Assembly (NCBI GenBank): GCA_016787725.1
Contig: JAEUTZ010000016.1
Span: forward strand, 310,001 to 374,000
Direction of reading: 5' to 3'
From: Cyclobacteriaceae bacterium
GTDB taxonomy: Bacteria > Bacteroidota > Bacteroidia > Cytophagales > Cyclobacteriaceae
Length of the DNA stretch: 64,000 bases
Under the pieces are notes generated by a model. It saw nothing but the letters and a program-made list of their open reading frames with translations. It made no database searches and was not told where the DNA came from. The translations under genes and the position numbers were made by a program. Positions 17,781 to 25,419 of this stretch are shown one piece after another (positions within the stretch are counted from its first letter, which is position 1; every line of letters begins with the position of its first letter).

Positions 17781-19112
17781 ATGAGCGATCAGAAAATCAC
17801 CATCAGCAACGGAAAACTTACGGTACCCGATAATCCGACTATTCCTTTCATTGAGGGAGATGGAACCGGTCCGGATATTTGGGCTGCTTCGCAAAAAGTT
17901 TTTGATGCCGCAGTGGCCAAGGCCTATGGAGGCAAAAGAAAAATAAATTGGAAAGAAGTTTTGGCAGGTGAAAAGTCATTTAAAAAAGTGGGGAACTGGC
18001 TTCCTGATGAAACGCTGGATGCTTTTCGCGAATACCTGGTGGGAATCAAAGGACCATTGACAACGCCCGTGGGGGGCGGTATCCGGTCATTGAATGTGGC
18101 GCTGCGTCAGATTCTCGATTTGTTTGTATGTCTTCGACCGGTGCGCTGGTATGAGGGAGTTCCATCACCCGTAAAAAATCCTGGAGCCGTTAACATGGTA
18201 ATCTTTCGCGAGAACACAGAAGACATTTATGCAGGAATTGAATTTGCTGCCGGCAGCCCGGATGCCCAGAAGGTGTTGGACTTCTTAGCCAAAGAATTTC
18301 CAAAGGAGTATAATAAGATTCGCTTCAATACTCAGGAAAAATCAGAGTCTTTCTGGAAGATGGTAGGAGCGCCCAACGTTAAAAATGAAGTGAATGTGGG
18401 CATTGGTATTAAACCGGTAAGTTGGAGTGGAAGCGTTCGATTAATCCACAGCGCGATTTCGTATGCCGTTAAGTTTAAAAGAAAGTCGGTTACACTGGTG
18501 CACAAGGGCAACATCATGAAGTATACTGAAGGCGCTTTCCGCGATTGGGGGTATTGGGTGGCTGAAAATTACTTTGGGGATAAGGTGTACACCTGGAATA
18601 CCTGGGAGAAGACCAAAAAAGAGAAAGGCGAAGAGGCAGCAAATGCCGAACAAAAGGCAGCGGTTGCAGCTGGTAAAATTATCGTCAAGGATTCGATTGC
18701 CGATATTACCTTACAACAAGTGCTTACTCGTCCGGATGACTTTGAAGTAATTGCAACCTTGAACCTAAATGGTGATTATTTAAGTGATGCGCTAGCCGCC
18801 CAAGTAGGGGGCATTGGTATCGCACCGGGAGCTAACATAAATTACATAACCGGGCATGCGATTTTCGAAGCAACCCATGGTACAGCTCCAAAATATGCAG
18901 GGCAGGATAAAGTAAATCCGGGATCGGTGATTCTTTCGGGTGTAATGATGCTTGAGTATATGGGCTGGCAGGAAGCTGCCGACCTGATTAACCGTGGACT
19001 TGAAAAAGCAATTTCTACCAAACGTGTAACCTACGATTTCCACCGCCAGATGGAAGGGGCAACGTTATTGAAATGTTCGGAGTTTGGAAATGAGATTGTT
19101 AAGAACATGTGA
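17781..19112 (+). CDS. icd: NADP-dependent isocitrate dehydrogenase
   Basis: A 443-residue TCA-cycle enzyme of the bacterial homodimeric type. [20 protein letters not shown] includes the substrate-binding Ser and Arg residues, and [33 protein letters not shown] and [18 protein letters not shown] are the conserved substrate and cofactor segments. It is a little longer than the E. coli enzyme because of an insert near residues 275-295 ([19 protein letters not shown]). A weak promoter-like TAATTTCG lies at 17733-17740, and a clear terminator follows. Confidence 0.95.
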   Translation: MSDQKITISNGKLTVPDNPTIPFIEGDGTGPDIWAASQKVFDAAVAKAYGGKRKINWKEVLAGEKSFKKVGNWLPDETLDAFREYLVGIKGPLTTPVGGGIRSLNVALRQILDLFVCLRPVRWYEGVPSPVKNPGAVNMVIFRENTEDIYAGIEFAAGSPDAQKVLDFLAKEFPKEYNKIRFNTQEKSESFWKMVGAPNVKNEVNVGIGIKPVSWSGSVRLIHSAISYAVKFKRKSVTLVHKGNIMKYTEGAFRDWGYWVAENYFGDKVYTWNTWEKTKKEKGEEAANAEQKAAVAAGKIIVKDSIADITLQQVLTRPDDFEVIATLNLNGDYLSDALAAQVGGIGIAPGANINYITGHAIFEATHGTAPKYAGQDKVNPGSVILSGVMMLEYMGWQEAADLINRGLEKAISTKRVTYDFHRQMEGATLLKCSEFGNEIVKNM

Positions 19113-19125
19113 TCTCGAAGCACAA

Positions 19126-19161
19126 TAAAAAAGGGAGCCAAATCCGGTTCCCTCTTTTTTT
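19126..19161 (+). terminator. Intrinsic terminator after icd
   Basis: The stem AGGGAGCC / GGTTCCCT (one G-U pair) is followed by a run of Ts and preceded by a run of As. It can therefore work in both directions, for icd on the + strand and for ribH on the - strand, which converge here. Confidence 0.85.
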
Positions 19162-19190
19162 ACCTGGAAATTATTACTTGGATTGAACCC

Positions 19191-19658
19191 TCACTGCTCC
19201 AGCATCTTTACCACGGTTAGCGCAGCTTCCTCGCCTTTGTTCCCGTACTTACCACCCGCCCGTTCCAGGGCCTGCTGTTTATTTAACGTTGTCAGAACAC
19301 CAAAAGCAACTGGCTTGTTGGTCTTCAAACTAACTTTCATCGTTCCATATGCCACCGCCTGGCAGATGTAATCAAAGTGAGCGGTTTCTCCCTGAATTAC
19401 ACAACCCAAACAAATTACGGCATCCACATTTTTCTTTTCGGCCATCCATTGTGCCGCAAGGGGCAACTCGAAACTACCGGGCACGGTCTTGCGAATGATA
19501 TTCTTCTTTTTGGCACCGAGTTTCAATAGTCCGTCCAGGGCACCCTGGAAGAGGGGTTCGGTGATTTCCTCGTTCCATTCGGCCACAACAATTGCAAATT
19601 TCTTTCCGGATAGGTCAATCTTGCTTTTCTGTGAAACTTGTTTGAGGGTGCCTGCCAT
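19191..19658 (-). CDS. ribH: 6,7-dimethyl-8-ribityllumazine synthase
   Basis: A 155-residue riboflavin enzyme that joins the ribityl-aminopyrimidine to the 4-carbon butanone phosphate. Recognisable parts are VAEWNEEITEPLFQGAL, VPGSFELPLAAQWM, VICLGCVIQGETAHFDYICQAVA (with the catalytic His) and PVAFGVLTTLNKQQALERAGGKYGNKGEEAA. These enzymes assemble into pentamers or 60-mer capsids. The start lies only 13 bases after the T-run of a terminator hairpin. A perfect -10-like TACATTTG just upstream of the hairpin suggests ribH starts its own transcript there. Confidence 0.95.
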   Translation of the reverse strand: MAGTLKQVSQKSKIDLSGKKFAIVVAEWNEEITEPLFQGALDGLLKLGAKKKNIIRKTVPGSFELPLAAQWMAEKKNVDAVICLGCVIQGETAHFDYICQAVAYGTMKVSLKTNKPVAFGVLTTLNKQQALERAGGKYGNKGEEAALTVVKMLEQ

Positions 19659-19670
19659 AATGATCAGAGA

Positions 19671-19698
19671 ATAAAAAAGGGATAGAATTCTATCCCTT
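19671..19698 (-). terminator. Intrinsic terminator between the TPR gene and ribH
   Basis: A perfect 22-base palindrome at 19677-19698 (half-site AAGGGATAGAA, with GAATTC in the centre) is followed on the minus strand by TTTTTTAT. This is a terminator for the TPR gene. It sits directly between a ribH promoter element and the ribH start codon. Confidence 0.82.
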
Positions 19699-19706
19699 CA
19701 AATGTA
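19699..19706 (-). promoter_or_regulatory. Candidate -7 promoter element for ribH
   Basis: The minus strand reads TACATTTG, a full match to the Bacteroidota -7 consensus TAnnTTTG, ending where the terminator palindrome begins. No TTTG box is found 19-20 bases upstream, so the promoter is only half supported. Confidence 0.4.
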
Positions 19707-19718
19707 CTAAGATTGCGG

Positions 19719-20405
19719 TTAGGAGTTTCCTTCCAGTTTGGCCTTAAACTTACGGGCATTTTGCAACTCACTGGACTCCCAATATTTTTCAATGATGGTT
19801 TGATAAGCCGAAATGGCTTTCTGATTCTGATTCAATTTTTCATAGGCGAGTGCGGCCTTCATCAGGTAGATCGGTGTAAATTCTTTATTCGGTTTATGGC
19901 CGGCCGCTTTGTCATAGTAGCGGGCAGCATTTTCATAATCTTTTTGTTCCATGTAGGCATCGCCCATCAAACTGTAGGCCCGCGCTTGCACCAACATATC
20001 ATTGGCATTAAAATCTTCCAGATGGAAAATGGCCAACGGATATTTTCCTTGCTTTAAATAAATAGCACCTGCATAAAAGTTAGCCAGGTTTGCAGCGTCT
20101 GTCTGACTGTAATCTTCAATAATTTGCAAAAAGCCCAAGTTATTGCCATCGCCATTCAAGGCCAGATTCAAACTATCGGCTTCAAAATACCGAACCGCCT
20201 GAAACATCTCGGTCTGCGCTTGGGCATCCTGATTGGTGAGGTAATACCGATATCCGAAAAATCCACCTACGACCAGCATTAGTCCGGCCACAACACCGAT
20301 CACGATTTTTGGATTCCTTTCAAACCAACTTTCGACATCCACCAGTTTCTCCTGGAGTACCTCCGGGTTTTCTAATAAATCCTTATTTTCTTCCTTCTTT
20401 GCCAT
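19719..20405 (-). CDS. Membrane-anchored tetratricopeptide repeat protein
   Basis: A 228-residue protein. After an acidic cytoplasmic N-terminus (about 35 residues) there is one membrane segment (IVIGVVAGLMLVVGGFFGYRYYL). A periplasmic TPR region follows, with units such as DAANLANFYAGAIYLKQGKYPLAIFHLE, ARAYSLMGDAYMEQKDYENAARYYDKA and YLMKAALAYEKLNQNQKAISAYQTIIEKY. The layout (N-terminal anchor, then TPRs) resembles YfgM, a SecYEG/BamB-linked ancillary protein, but orthology is not proven. It has its own promoter at 20444-20474. Confidence 0.85.
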   Translation of the reverse strand: MAKKEENKDLLENPEVLQEKLVDVESWFERNPKIVIGVVAGLMLVVGGFFGYRYYLTNQDAQAQTEMFQAVRYFEADSLNLALNGDGNNLGFLQIIEDYSQTDAANLANFYAGAIYLKQGKYPLAIFHLEDFNANDMLVQARAYSLMGDAYMEQKDYENAARYYDKAAGHKPNKEFTPIYLMKAALAYEKLNQNQKAISAYQTIIEKYWESSELQNARKFKAKLEGNS

Positions 20406-20412
20406 GTTCTTT

Positions 20413-20442
20413 AAATAAAAAGTCCCGCCTTTGAAGCGGGAC
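20413..20442 (-). terminator. Intrinsic terminator after pdhA
   Basis: Stem GTCCCGC / GCGGGAC with a 7-base loop, followed on the minus strand by TTTTTATTTAA. It ends about 7 bases before the start codon of the TPR gene and lies downstream of that gene's own promoter boxes. Confidence 0.83.
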
Positions 20443-20443
20443 G

Positions 20444-20474
20444 CAAAACTAAGAATTCAGGATTACTAAACAAA
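20444..20474 (-). promoter_or_regulatory. Promoter of the TPR gene
   Basis: On the minus strand: TTTG (20474-20471), a 19-base spacer, then TAGTTTTG (20451-20444). Both boxes match the Bacteroidota -33/-7 consensus exactly. The promoter lies between the pdhA stop codon and the pdhA terminator, so transcription should begin inside the terminator stem. Confidence 0.72.
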
Positions 20475-20480
20475 GTCAGC

Positions 20481-21509
20481 TTACTCCGAGATAAACGGAT
20501 AATCAGGCTCTGCATAAATGTCTTTCATGATTTCAGATGGATCGGGGAATTTGGATTCTTCCGAAAACCGAACACTCTCCTCCACCTGAGCATTCACTTT
20601 TTGTTCAATCGCTTCCAGATCCTTTTCGGTTGCCAGCTTCTTGTCTAAGATGGTTTTCCGAACCTGCTCGATCGGGTCGCGCTGTTTGTATTCTTCTACT
20701 TCTTCTTTCGACCGGTATTTTTGAGGATCTGACATGGAGTGCCCCTTATAACGATAGGTGCGGAACTCCAGCAAAGTCGGGCCTTCACCCGCACGGGCTC
20801 GTTCTGCGGCTCGTTCTACCGCATCATGAACTGCCTCCACATTCATGGCATCTACTGGCTCGGAAGGAATATCATACGATTCACCAAGCGTATATAATTC
20901 ATGTACGTTGGATGTCCGCTTCACCGAAGTACCCATGGCATAGCCGTTATTTTCGATAACAAAAATTACCGGAATCTTCCACAACATGGCCAGGTTCAGG
21001 GCTTCGTGAAAAGCACCCTGACGAACCGCGCCATCGCCCATGTAGCAGATGCACAGGTTTCCGGTCTTATTATACTTTTCGGCAAATCCAATACCCGCAC
21101 CAAGTGGCACTTGTGCGCCTACAATTCCATGGCCACCGAAGAAATTATGTTCCTTATCAAAAATATGCATGGAACCACCCTTTCCCTTCGAGACCCCAGT
21201 CTCTTTTCCGAATAGTTCGGCCATTACCGCATTCGGACTTGTACCCAGGGCCAGAGGATGGGCGTGATCGCGGTACGCGGTAATGTATTTGTCACCTTTG
21301 CGCAAGGCACTCACTGCACCCGCTGCGCAAGCTTCCTGCCCGATATAGAGGTGGCAGAACCCACGGATTTTTTGCATTCCGTAAAGCTGGCCTGCCTTCT
21401 CTTCAAATTTTCGCATCAACAGCATGCTTTCAAACCAGAACATGTAGGTTTCTTTCGAATATCCCTGCTTGTCTTTTTTGGGGGTTGCTTTAGCTTGGGC
21501 AGTGGCCAT
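20481..21509 (-). CDS. pdhA: Pyruvate dehydrogenase E1 component, alpha subunit
   Basis: A 342-residue thiamine-diphosphate enzyme subunit that decarboxylates pyruvate and passes the acetyl group to lipoyl-E2. GHGIVGAQVPLGAG and the ThDP motif GDGAVRQGAFHEALNLAMLWKIPVIFVIENN are present, as is the phosphorylation-loop-like YRYKGHSMSDPQKYRSKEE. I start it at the ATG giving MATAQAKATP; the frame is open for 15 more residues, but those overlap the promoter. The beta subunit and E2 are not adjacent, so the complex is encoded at more than one locus. Terminator and promoter are both visible. Confidence 0.94.
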   Translation of the reverse strand: MATAQAKATPKKDKQGYSKETYMFWFESMLLMRKFEEKAGQLYGMQKIRGFCHLYIGQEACAAGAVSALRKGDKYITAYRDHAHPLALGTSPNAVMAELFGKETGVSKGKGGSMHIFDKEHNFFGGHGIVGAQVPLGAGIGFAEKYNKTGNLCICYMGDGAVRQGAFHEALNLAMLWKIPVIFVIENNGYAMGTSVKRTSNVHELYTLGESYDIPSEPVDAMNVEAVHDAVERAAERARAGEGPTLLEFRTYRYKGHSMSDPQKYRSKEEVEEYKQRDPIEQVRKTILDKKLATEKDLEAIEQKVNAQVEESVRFSEESKFPDPSEIMKDIYAEPDYPFISE

Positions 21510-21540
21510 AATTGCTAATTTTGATTCAAAATGTGAGTTG

Positions 21541-21572
21541 CGAAAATACGCCACCCGTTGCCAATCGCCAAA
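21541..21572 (-). promoter_or_regulatory. Candidate promoter of pdhA
   Basis: On the minus strand: TTTG (21572-21569), a 20-base spacer, then TATTTTCG (21548-21541), which matches the TAnnTTTG consensus except for one base. It would start transcription about 25-30 bases before the pdhA start codon. Confidence 0.5.
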
Positions 21573-21611
21573 TTGCGGTTAGTCTAAATAGCAGAATTAC
21601 AATCCCCGACC

Positions 21612-22730
21612 GTGTTCCTTCAAAATTTGAGGCTCTACAATTTTAAAAACCATCCGGAGGCTTCCCTTACGTTTGAGAATAGTATCATCTGTTTGTTGGG
21701 TAAAAACGGAAGTGGTAAAACCAATCTGTTGGATGCTATCTACTACCTGTCGTTTACAAAGAGTGCGCACAATCCTTACGATGCCCAAAACATCCGGCAT
21801 GGTGAAAACAGCTTTTTGATTAAAGGAATCTTTGAGGTCCAGCATCGTCAAAAAGAACTGGTTTGTTCTTATCAGGCGGGTGAAAAAAAAGTGATCCGCG
21901 AAGACGATCAGGAATGTACTCGCTTTTCCGAACACGTAGGGAAGTTTCCGGTGGTGCTGATCGCTCCCCAGGACATTGAATTGATTTGGGATGGTTCTGA
22001 ATTCAGACGCAGGTTTTTTGATAGCCTAATCAGTCAATTGGACAAACGGTACCTGGAAAACCTGATTGTTTATAATCATCAGTTGAAGCAACGCAACAGT
22101 TTGTTGCGAACCTCGGGGGAGGGGGTGAAGATGGATTTGATTTTACTGGAAAGTTATGATCAGAAGCTGGTAGAAACCGGGAATTACATTCACCAAAAAC
22201 GAAAGGAGGTACTCACTACATTCCTTCCGAGATTCAGGGATCACTATCAATTTCTGGTGGGAGAATCGGCTGAGGTGGCAGACATCGAATACAAATCCGA
22301 TTTGGCTTCAAACGAATTTTCTGACCTGTTAAAGAGGAATGCTCAGCGTGATCAGGTGTTGCAACGAACTACTTCGGGTATCCATCGCGATGATTTCCTT
22401 TTTCTATTGAATAAACTGGAGTTGAAGCGTGTGGGTTCGCAAGGACAACAAAAGTCATTTTTAGTAGGCCTTAAGTTGGCAGAGTTTCAACTCCTGGCTG
22501 AACAAAAGGGCTTTAAACCGATTCTCTTATTGGATGATATTTTTGACAAACTGGACAATTACCGAATCCACCAGCTTATAAAATTGGTGAGCCAAGGCAC
22601 CTTTGGCCAATTATTCATTACGGATGCCCGATCCGGGCGCAGTGAACAGATTTTGAGTGAAGCTGGAATCAAGGCACAGATGTTTTTGTTAGAGAATAAA
22701 ACCTTCCATAGCCAATGGCCCGAGGCATAA
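21612..22730 (+). CDS. recF: DNA replication and repair protein RecF
   Basis: A 372-residue ABC-type ATPase that helps load RecA on gapped DNA together with RecO and RecR. Walker A is LLGKNGSGKTNLLDAIYYLS. The signature-like region VGSQGQQKSFLVGLKLAEF and Walker B ILLLDDIFDKLD are near the C-terminus, as expected. It starts with GTG (MFLQNLRLYNFKNHPE) and diverges from pdhA. It overlaps the DUF721 gene by 16 bases, a recurring pair in Bacteroidota. It is not next to dnaA/dnaN here. Confidence 0.94.
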   Translation: MFLQNLRLYNFKNHPEASLTFENSIICLLGKNGSGKTNLLDAIYYLSFTKSAHNPYDAQNIRHGENSFLIKGIFEVQHRQKELVCSYQAGEKKVIREDDQECTRFSEHVGKFPVVLIAPQDIELIWDGSEFRRRFFDSLISQLDKRYLENLIVYNHQLKQRNSLLRTSGEGVKMDLILLESYDQKLVETGNYIHQKRKEVLTTFLPRFRDHYQFLVGESAEVADIEYKSDLASNEFSDLLKRNAQRDQVLQRTTSGIHRDDFLFLLNKLELKRVGSQGQQKSFLVGLKLAEFQLLAEQKGFKPILLLDDIFDKLDNYRIHQLIKLVSQGTFGQLFITDARSGRSEQILSEAGIKAQMFLLENKTFHSQWPEA

Positions 22731-23020
22731 ACGAAGACGGAAACACCCAGCACATTGGACAGGCCATACAAAAGCTGCTCAACAGTTATCATATCAAATC
22801 GAAGTTTGATCAGGCCAACCTGGTGAGTTCTTGGGAGCGATTGGTTGGAAAACCCGTGGCCAAAAGGACGAAAAGGCTTTACATGCGCAATCAGGTTCTT
22901 TTTGTTGAATTGGATAGCCCGGCCATGAAAAATGACCTTTCTATCCACAAAATCAAGATAATTGAAGTATTCCAGAAGGAGTTTGGTGCCGAGGTTATCA
23001 AAGACCTGGTGATCATGTAG
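22715..23020 (+). CDS. DUF721 (DciA-like) protein
   Basis: A 101-residue protein matching the DUF721 family throughout: IGQAIQKLLNSYHIKSKFDQANLVSSWERLVGKPVAKRTKRLYMRNQVLFVELDSPAMKNDLSIHK. DciA, from the same family, is the ancestral helicase operator that loads DnaB in bacteria lacking DnaC/DnaI. Coupling to recF by overlap supports a replication role. Whether this short version loads the helicase is inference. Confidence 0.88.
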   Translation: MARGINEDGNTQHIGQAIQKLLNSYHIKSKFDQANLVSSWERLVGKPVAKRTKRLYMRNQVLFVELDSPAMKNDLSIHKIKIIEVFQKEFGAEVIKDLVIM

Positions 23021-23067
23021 GTTGTTTAATACCCACCACTATGCTCGTCATAAAAAGCTTGTTCCGG

Positions 23068-23098
23068 TTTGTCTAAACCGAAAAAGCGTATAATTTTG
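23068..23098 (+). promoter_or_regulatory. Promoter of the tRNA-Tyr/Gly/Thr-tuf operon
   Basis: TTTG (23068-23071), a 19-base spacer, and TAATTTTG (23091-23098) match the Bacteroidota promoter consensus exactly. The following bases, CACTCCTATTTTTT, resemble the starts of the tRNA-Trp and rpsL transcripts. Confidence 0.8.
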
Positions 23099-23175
23099 CA
23101 CTCCTATTTTTTGAGAGTAGGAAATTTCATGCTCGTAAAACCGGGTGCTGAAAAACGTTCTTTTAACAGATTGAA

Positions 23176-23258
23176 GGGGAGATACTCAAGCGGCCAACGA
23201 GGACAGACTGTAAATCTGTTGACTTATGTCTTCACAGGTTCGAATCCTGTTCTCCCCA
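23176..23258 (+). tRNA. tRNA-Tyr (anticodon GTA)
   Basis: Acceptor arms GGGGAGA and TCTCCCC pair fully, the anticodon loop is CTGTAAAT with GTA, the T-loop is GGTTCGAATCC, and there is a long class II variable arm. Discriminator A; CCA is not encoded. It is the first gene of a Tyr-Gly-Thr-tuf cluster, the same order as tyrU-glyT-thrT-tufB in E. coli. Confidence 0.97.
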
Positions 23259-23302
23259 CGCAGGGTTTCAAATTTGAAATGTCAGATTTTGAAATTACTC
23301 AA

Positions 23303-23375
23303 GCGGGAGTAGCTCAGTTGGTAGAGCGATAGCCTTCCAAGCTATAGGTCGCGAGTTCGAGCCTCGTTTCCCGCT
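23303..23375 (+). tRNA. tRNA-Gly (anticodon TCC)
   Basis: Acceptor GCGGGAG pairs with TTCCCGC (one G-U pair). D-loop AGCTCAGTTGGTAGAGC, anticodon loop CTTCCAA with TCC, T-arm GCGAGTTCGAGCCTCGT. Discriminator T. Confidence 0.96.
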
Positions 23376-23397
23376 CGAAACCAGGAAATGGGCAGGA

Positions 23398-23427
23398 GGT
23401 ATTAGGTCAACTCTAATTCCCAATGCC
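23398..23427 (+). repeat. Imperfect inverted repeat between tRNA genes
   Basis: GGTATTAGG and CCCAATGCC can pair over 9 positions with one mismatch and one G-U pair, and a further GATGCC follows. The arms resemble those of the inverted repeat between rpoB and rpoC (32132-32167), suggesting one family of small intergenic repeats. Confidence 0.45.
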
Positions 23428-23440
23428 TGATGCCTGAGTT

Positions 23441-23512
<72 letters not shown>

Positions 23513-23519
23513 CACACTG

Positions 23520-23710
23520 ATGTTGGTAACGTAATGAGAGAGTAAACGTACTCTCTTCAGATTTGAAAGATTGTAGGTGAGAATTTCTCTTATCGATGAG
23601 TAGCGACCATCGTATAAGTAAGGGAAACAATCACCTTGCCGCATGGCAAATACCTATCCGAAAGGCTTAAAATGTTTAGGGTGTACTCCGGGAAAATCGG
23701 GGTAAATGAA
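23520..23710 (+). ncRNA. Structured leader or RNA element between tRNA-Thr and tuf
   Basis: The 256-base gap before tuf holds no ORF but several strong hairpins in a row. They are AGAGAGTA / TACTCTCT (23537-23556), CTTAT+CGATG / CATCG+T+ATAAG with one bulged base (23589-23618), TTGCC / GGCAA (around 23636-23649), and TACTCCG / CGGGGTA (23684-23704). None ends in a T-run, so they are not ordinary terminators. I do not recognise an RNA family. It could be a tuf leader, a processing signal for the upstream tRNAs, or a small RNA. Confidence 0.45.
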
Positions 23711-23768
23711 GTCAGTAACTTTATTTAATTATTTATACACTTTAAACTTTTAACTGGGATTTTCAAAT

Positions 23769-24956
23769 ATGGCAAAAGAAACATTTGACCGCTCGAAACC
23801 GCACGTAAACGTTGGAACCATTGGTCACGTTGACCACGGAAAGACCACCCTTACGGCCGCTATCACCAAAGTGTTAGCAAAGAAAGGACTTGCTGCTGAG
23901 AGAGACTTCTCTTCCATCGACAACGCTCCTGAAGAAAAAGAAAGAGGTATTACCATCAATACCTCGCACGTTGAGTATCAGACTGTAAACAGACACTACG
24001 CACACGTAGACTGTCCGGGTCACGCTGACTATGTGAAGAACATGGTTACTGGTGCTGCCCAGATGGACGGTGCCATCCTGGTGGTTGCTGCCACAGACGG
24101 TCCGATGCCTCAAACCCGCGAGCACATTCTGTTGGCTCGTCAGGTTGGTGTACCTGCACTGGTTGTATTCATGAACAAAGTAGACTTGGTTGACGATGCA
24201 GAATTGCTTGATCTGGTTGAAATGGAAGTTCGCGAACTGCTTTCATCTTATGACTTCCCTGGCGATGCTATTCCGATCGTGAGAGGATCCGCTTTGGGTG
24301 CTCTTAACGGAGAAGCCAAGTGGGTTGAAAAAGTAGAGGAACTGATGAATCATGTTGATACCTACATTCCGCTTCCCGTTCGCTTGATTGACAAAGATTT
24401 CTTAATGCCGGTTGAAGACGTGTTCTCAATCACCGGTCGTGGTACAGTTGCCACCGGCCGTATTGAGCGCGGTGTAATTAAGACAGGTGATCCTGTTCAA
24501 ATTCTTGGAATGGGCGCTGAGAACCTGACTTCGACCATCACTGGAGTTGAAATGTTCCGGAAAATCCTAGACAGAGGCGAAGCGGGTGACAACGTAGGCT
24601 TGTTGCTCCGGGGTATTGAAAAAGACCAAATCTGCCGTGGAATGGTTATTTGCAAGCCCGGTTCAGTTACTCCGCACGCGAAATTCAAGGCTGAAGTTTA
24701 CGTATTGTCTAAGGAAGAAGGTGGTCGTCATACTCCTTTCTTTAACAAATACCGCCCTCAATTCTATTTCCGTACCACCGATGTGACGGGCGAGTGTAAA
24801 CTCCCTGCCGGAGTGGAAATGGTTATGCCTGGCGATAACGTTTCGATTGAGGTAGAGCTGATCAACAAGATCGCCATGGAGAAAGGTCTTCGTTTCGCTA
24901 TTCGCGAGGGAGGCCGTACCGTTGGATCTGGCCAGGTAACGGAGATTCTTGACTAA
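23769..24956 (+). CDS. tuf: Elongation factor Tu
   Basis: A 395-residue GTPase that delivers aminoacyl-tRNA to the ribosome. G1 is GHVDHGKTT, the switch I region contains [13 protein letters not shown]3 is [13 protein letters not shown]4 is NKVD, and domains 2 and 3 are complete through [11 protein letters not shown]. Length is typical. It lies downstream of three tRNA genes, probably in one transcript, and is followed by a strong terminator. No second tuf copy is in this window. Confidence 0.98.
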   Translation: MAKETFDRSKPHVNVGTIGHVDHGKTTLTAAITKVLAKKGLAAERDFSSIDNAPEEKERGITINTSHVEYQTVNRHYAHVDCPGHADYVKNMVTGAAQMDGAILVVAATDGPMPQTREHILLARQVGVPALVVFMNKVDLVDDAELLDLVEMEVRELLSSYDFPGDAIPIVRGSALGALNGEAKWVEKVEELMNHVDTYIPLPVRLIDKDFLMPVEDVFSITGRGTVATGRIERGVIKTGDPVQILGMGAENLTSTITGVEMFRKILDRGEAGDNVGLLLRGIEKDQICRGMVICKPGSVTPHAKFKAEVYVLSKEEGGRHTPFFNKYRPQFYFRTTDVTGECKLPAGVEMVMPGDNVSIEVELINKIAMEKGLRFAIREGGRTVGSGQVTEILD

Positions 24957-25014
24957 GATTCGAATAGCCCTAGTACTTCAGTAACAGGGGCTTAATTATC
25001 TGATAATCAAATAC

Positions 25015-25056
25015 AAAGCGTTTCTGAGATTTTTCTCGGAAACGCTTTTGTTTTGT
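25015..25056 (+). terminator. Intrinsic terminator after tuf
   Basis: A 14-bp stem, AAAGCGTTTCTGAG / CTCGGAAACGCTTT with one G-U pair and a 6-base loop, followed by TTTTGTTTTGTTTT. Its T-run also contains the -33 box of the next promoter. Confidence 0.9.
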
Positions 25057-25077
25057 TTTCCTGTTGTTCTACCTTTG
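25047..25077 (+). promoter_or_regulatory. Promoter of the tRNA-Trp-secE-nusG-rpl-rpoBC operon
   Basis: TTTG (25047-25050), a 19-base spacer, then TACCTTTG (25070-25077). The 16 bases TACCTTTGCAGTCCTT are identical in the rpsL promoter. The -33 box lies in the T-run of the tuf terminator, so the two signals are merged. Confidence 0.83.
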
Positions 25078-25126
25078 CAGTCCTTTTGAATTTAGGGTAG
25101 AGAGTCAGAAGGAAAGCCAGGGTAAT

Positions 25127-25199
25127 ACGGGTGTAGCTCAATTGGTAGAGTAGCGGTCTCCAAAACCGTTGGCTGGGAGTTCGAGTCTCTCCACCCGTG
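25127..25199 (+). tRNA. tRNA-Trp (anticodon CCA)
   Basis: Acceptor ACGGGTG pairs fully with CACCCGT. D-arm AGCTCAATTGGTAGAG, anticodon loop TCTCCAAAA with CCA, T-arm GGGAGTTCGAGTCTCTC. Discriminator G. It stands 14 bases before secE, as in many Bacteroidota. Confidence 0.96.
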
Positions 25200-25213
25200 C
25201 AACAAATAAATGG

Positions 25214-25405
25214 ATGGAAAAGGTTAAAAACTACATTTTAGAATCCATTGATGAAATCCGTAACAAGGTTTCATGGCCGAAATTCAATGAGCTGCAAAGC
25301 AGTGCCATTTTGGTGCTGGTAGCTTCCCTGATTTTTGCCATCCTCATCGGATTTATAGACTTAGGTTTTAAGAATGCTTTGGCTTGGTTTTATGGTGAAT
25401 TTTAA
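25214..25405 (+). CDS. secE: Preprotein translocase subunit SecE
   Basis: A 63-residue single-span membrane protein of the SecYEG channel. The cytoplasmic amphipathic helix EIRNKVSWPKFNELQSSAILVLVASLIFAILIGFIDLGF runs into the membrane segment, as in short SecE proteins. Start ATG 25214; a longer reading would extend into tRNA-Trp. It is the usual neighbour of nusG. Confidence 0.93.
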   Translation: MEKVKNYILESIDEIRNKVSWPKFNELQSSAILVLVASLIFAILIGFIDLGFKNALAWFYGEF

Positions 25406-25419
25406 AGCATAAGATCCGG

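Noticed and set aside
19677-19698. Perfect palindrome with GAATTC centre considered as an operator or restriction-related site
   Set aside because: The flanking T-run on the minus strand and the position after the TPR gene explain it as a terminator hairpin.
23069-23332. An open frame running through tRNA-Tyr and part of tRNA-Gly
   Set aside because: It overlaps two well-formed tRNA genes and a promoter, and the translated product has no protein-like features.
24965-24992. Weak hairpin AGCCCT / AGGGGCT just after tuf
   Set aside because: The stem needs a bulge and has no T-run; the strong terminator at 25015-25056 explains termination.
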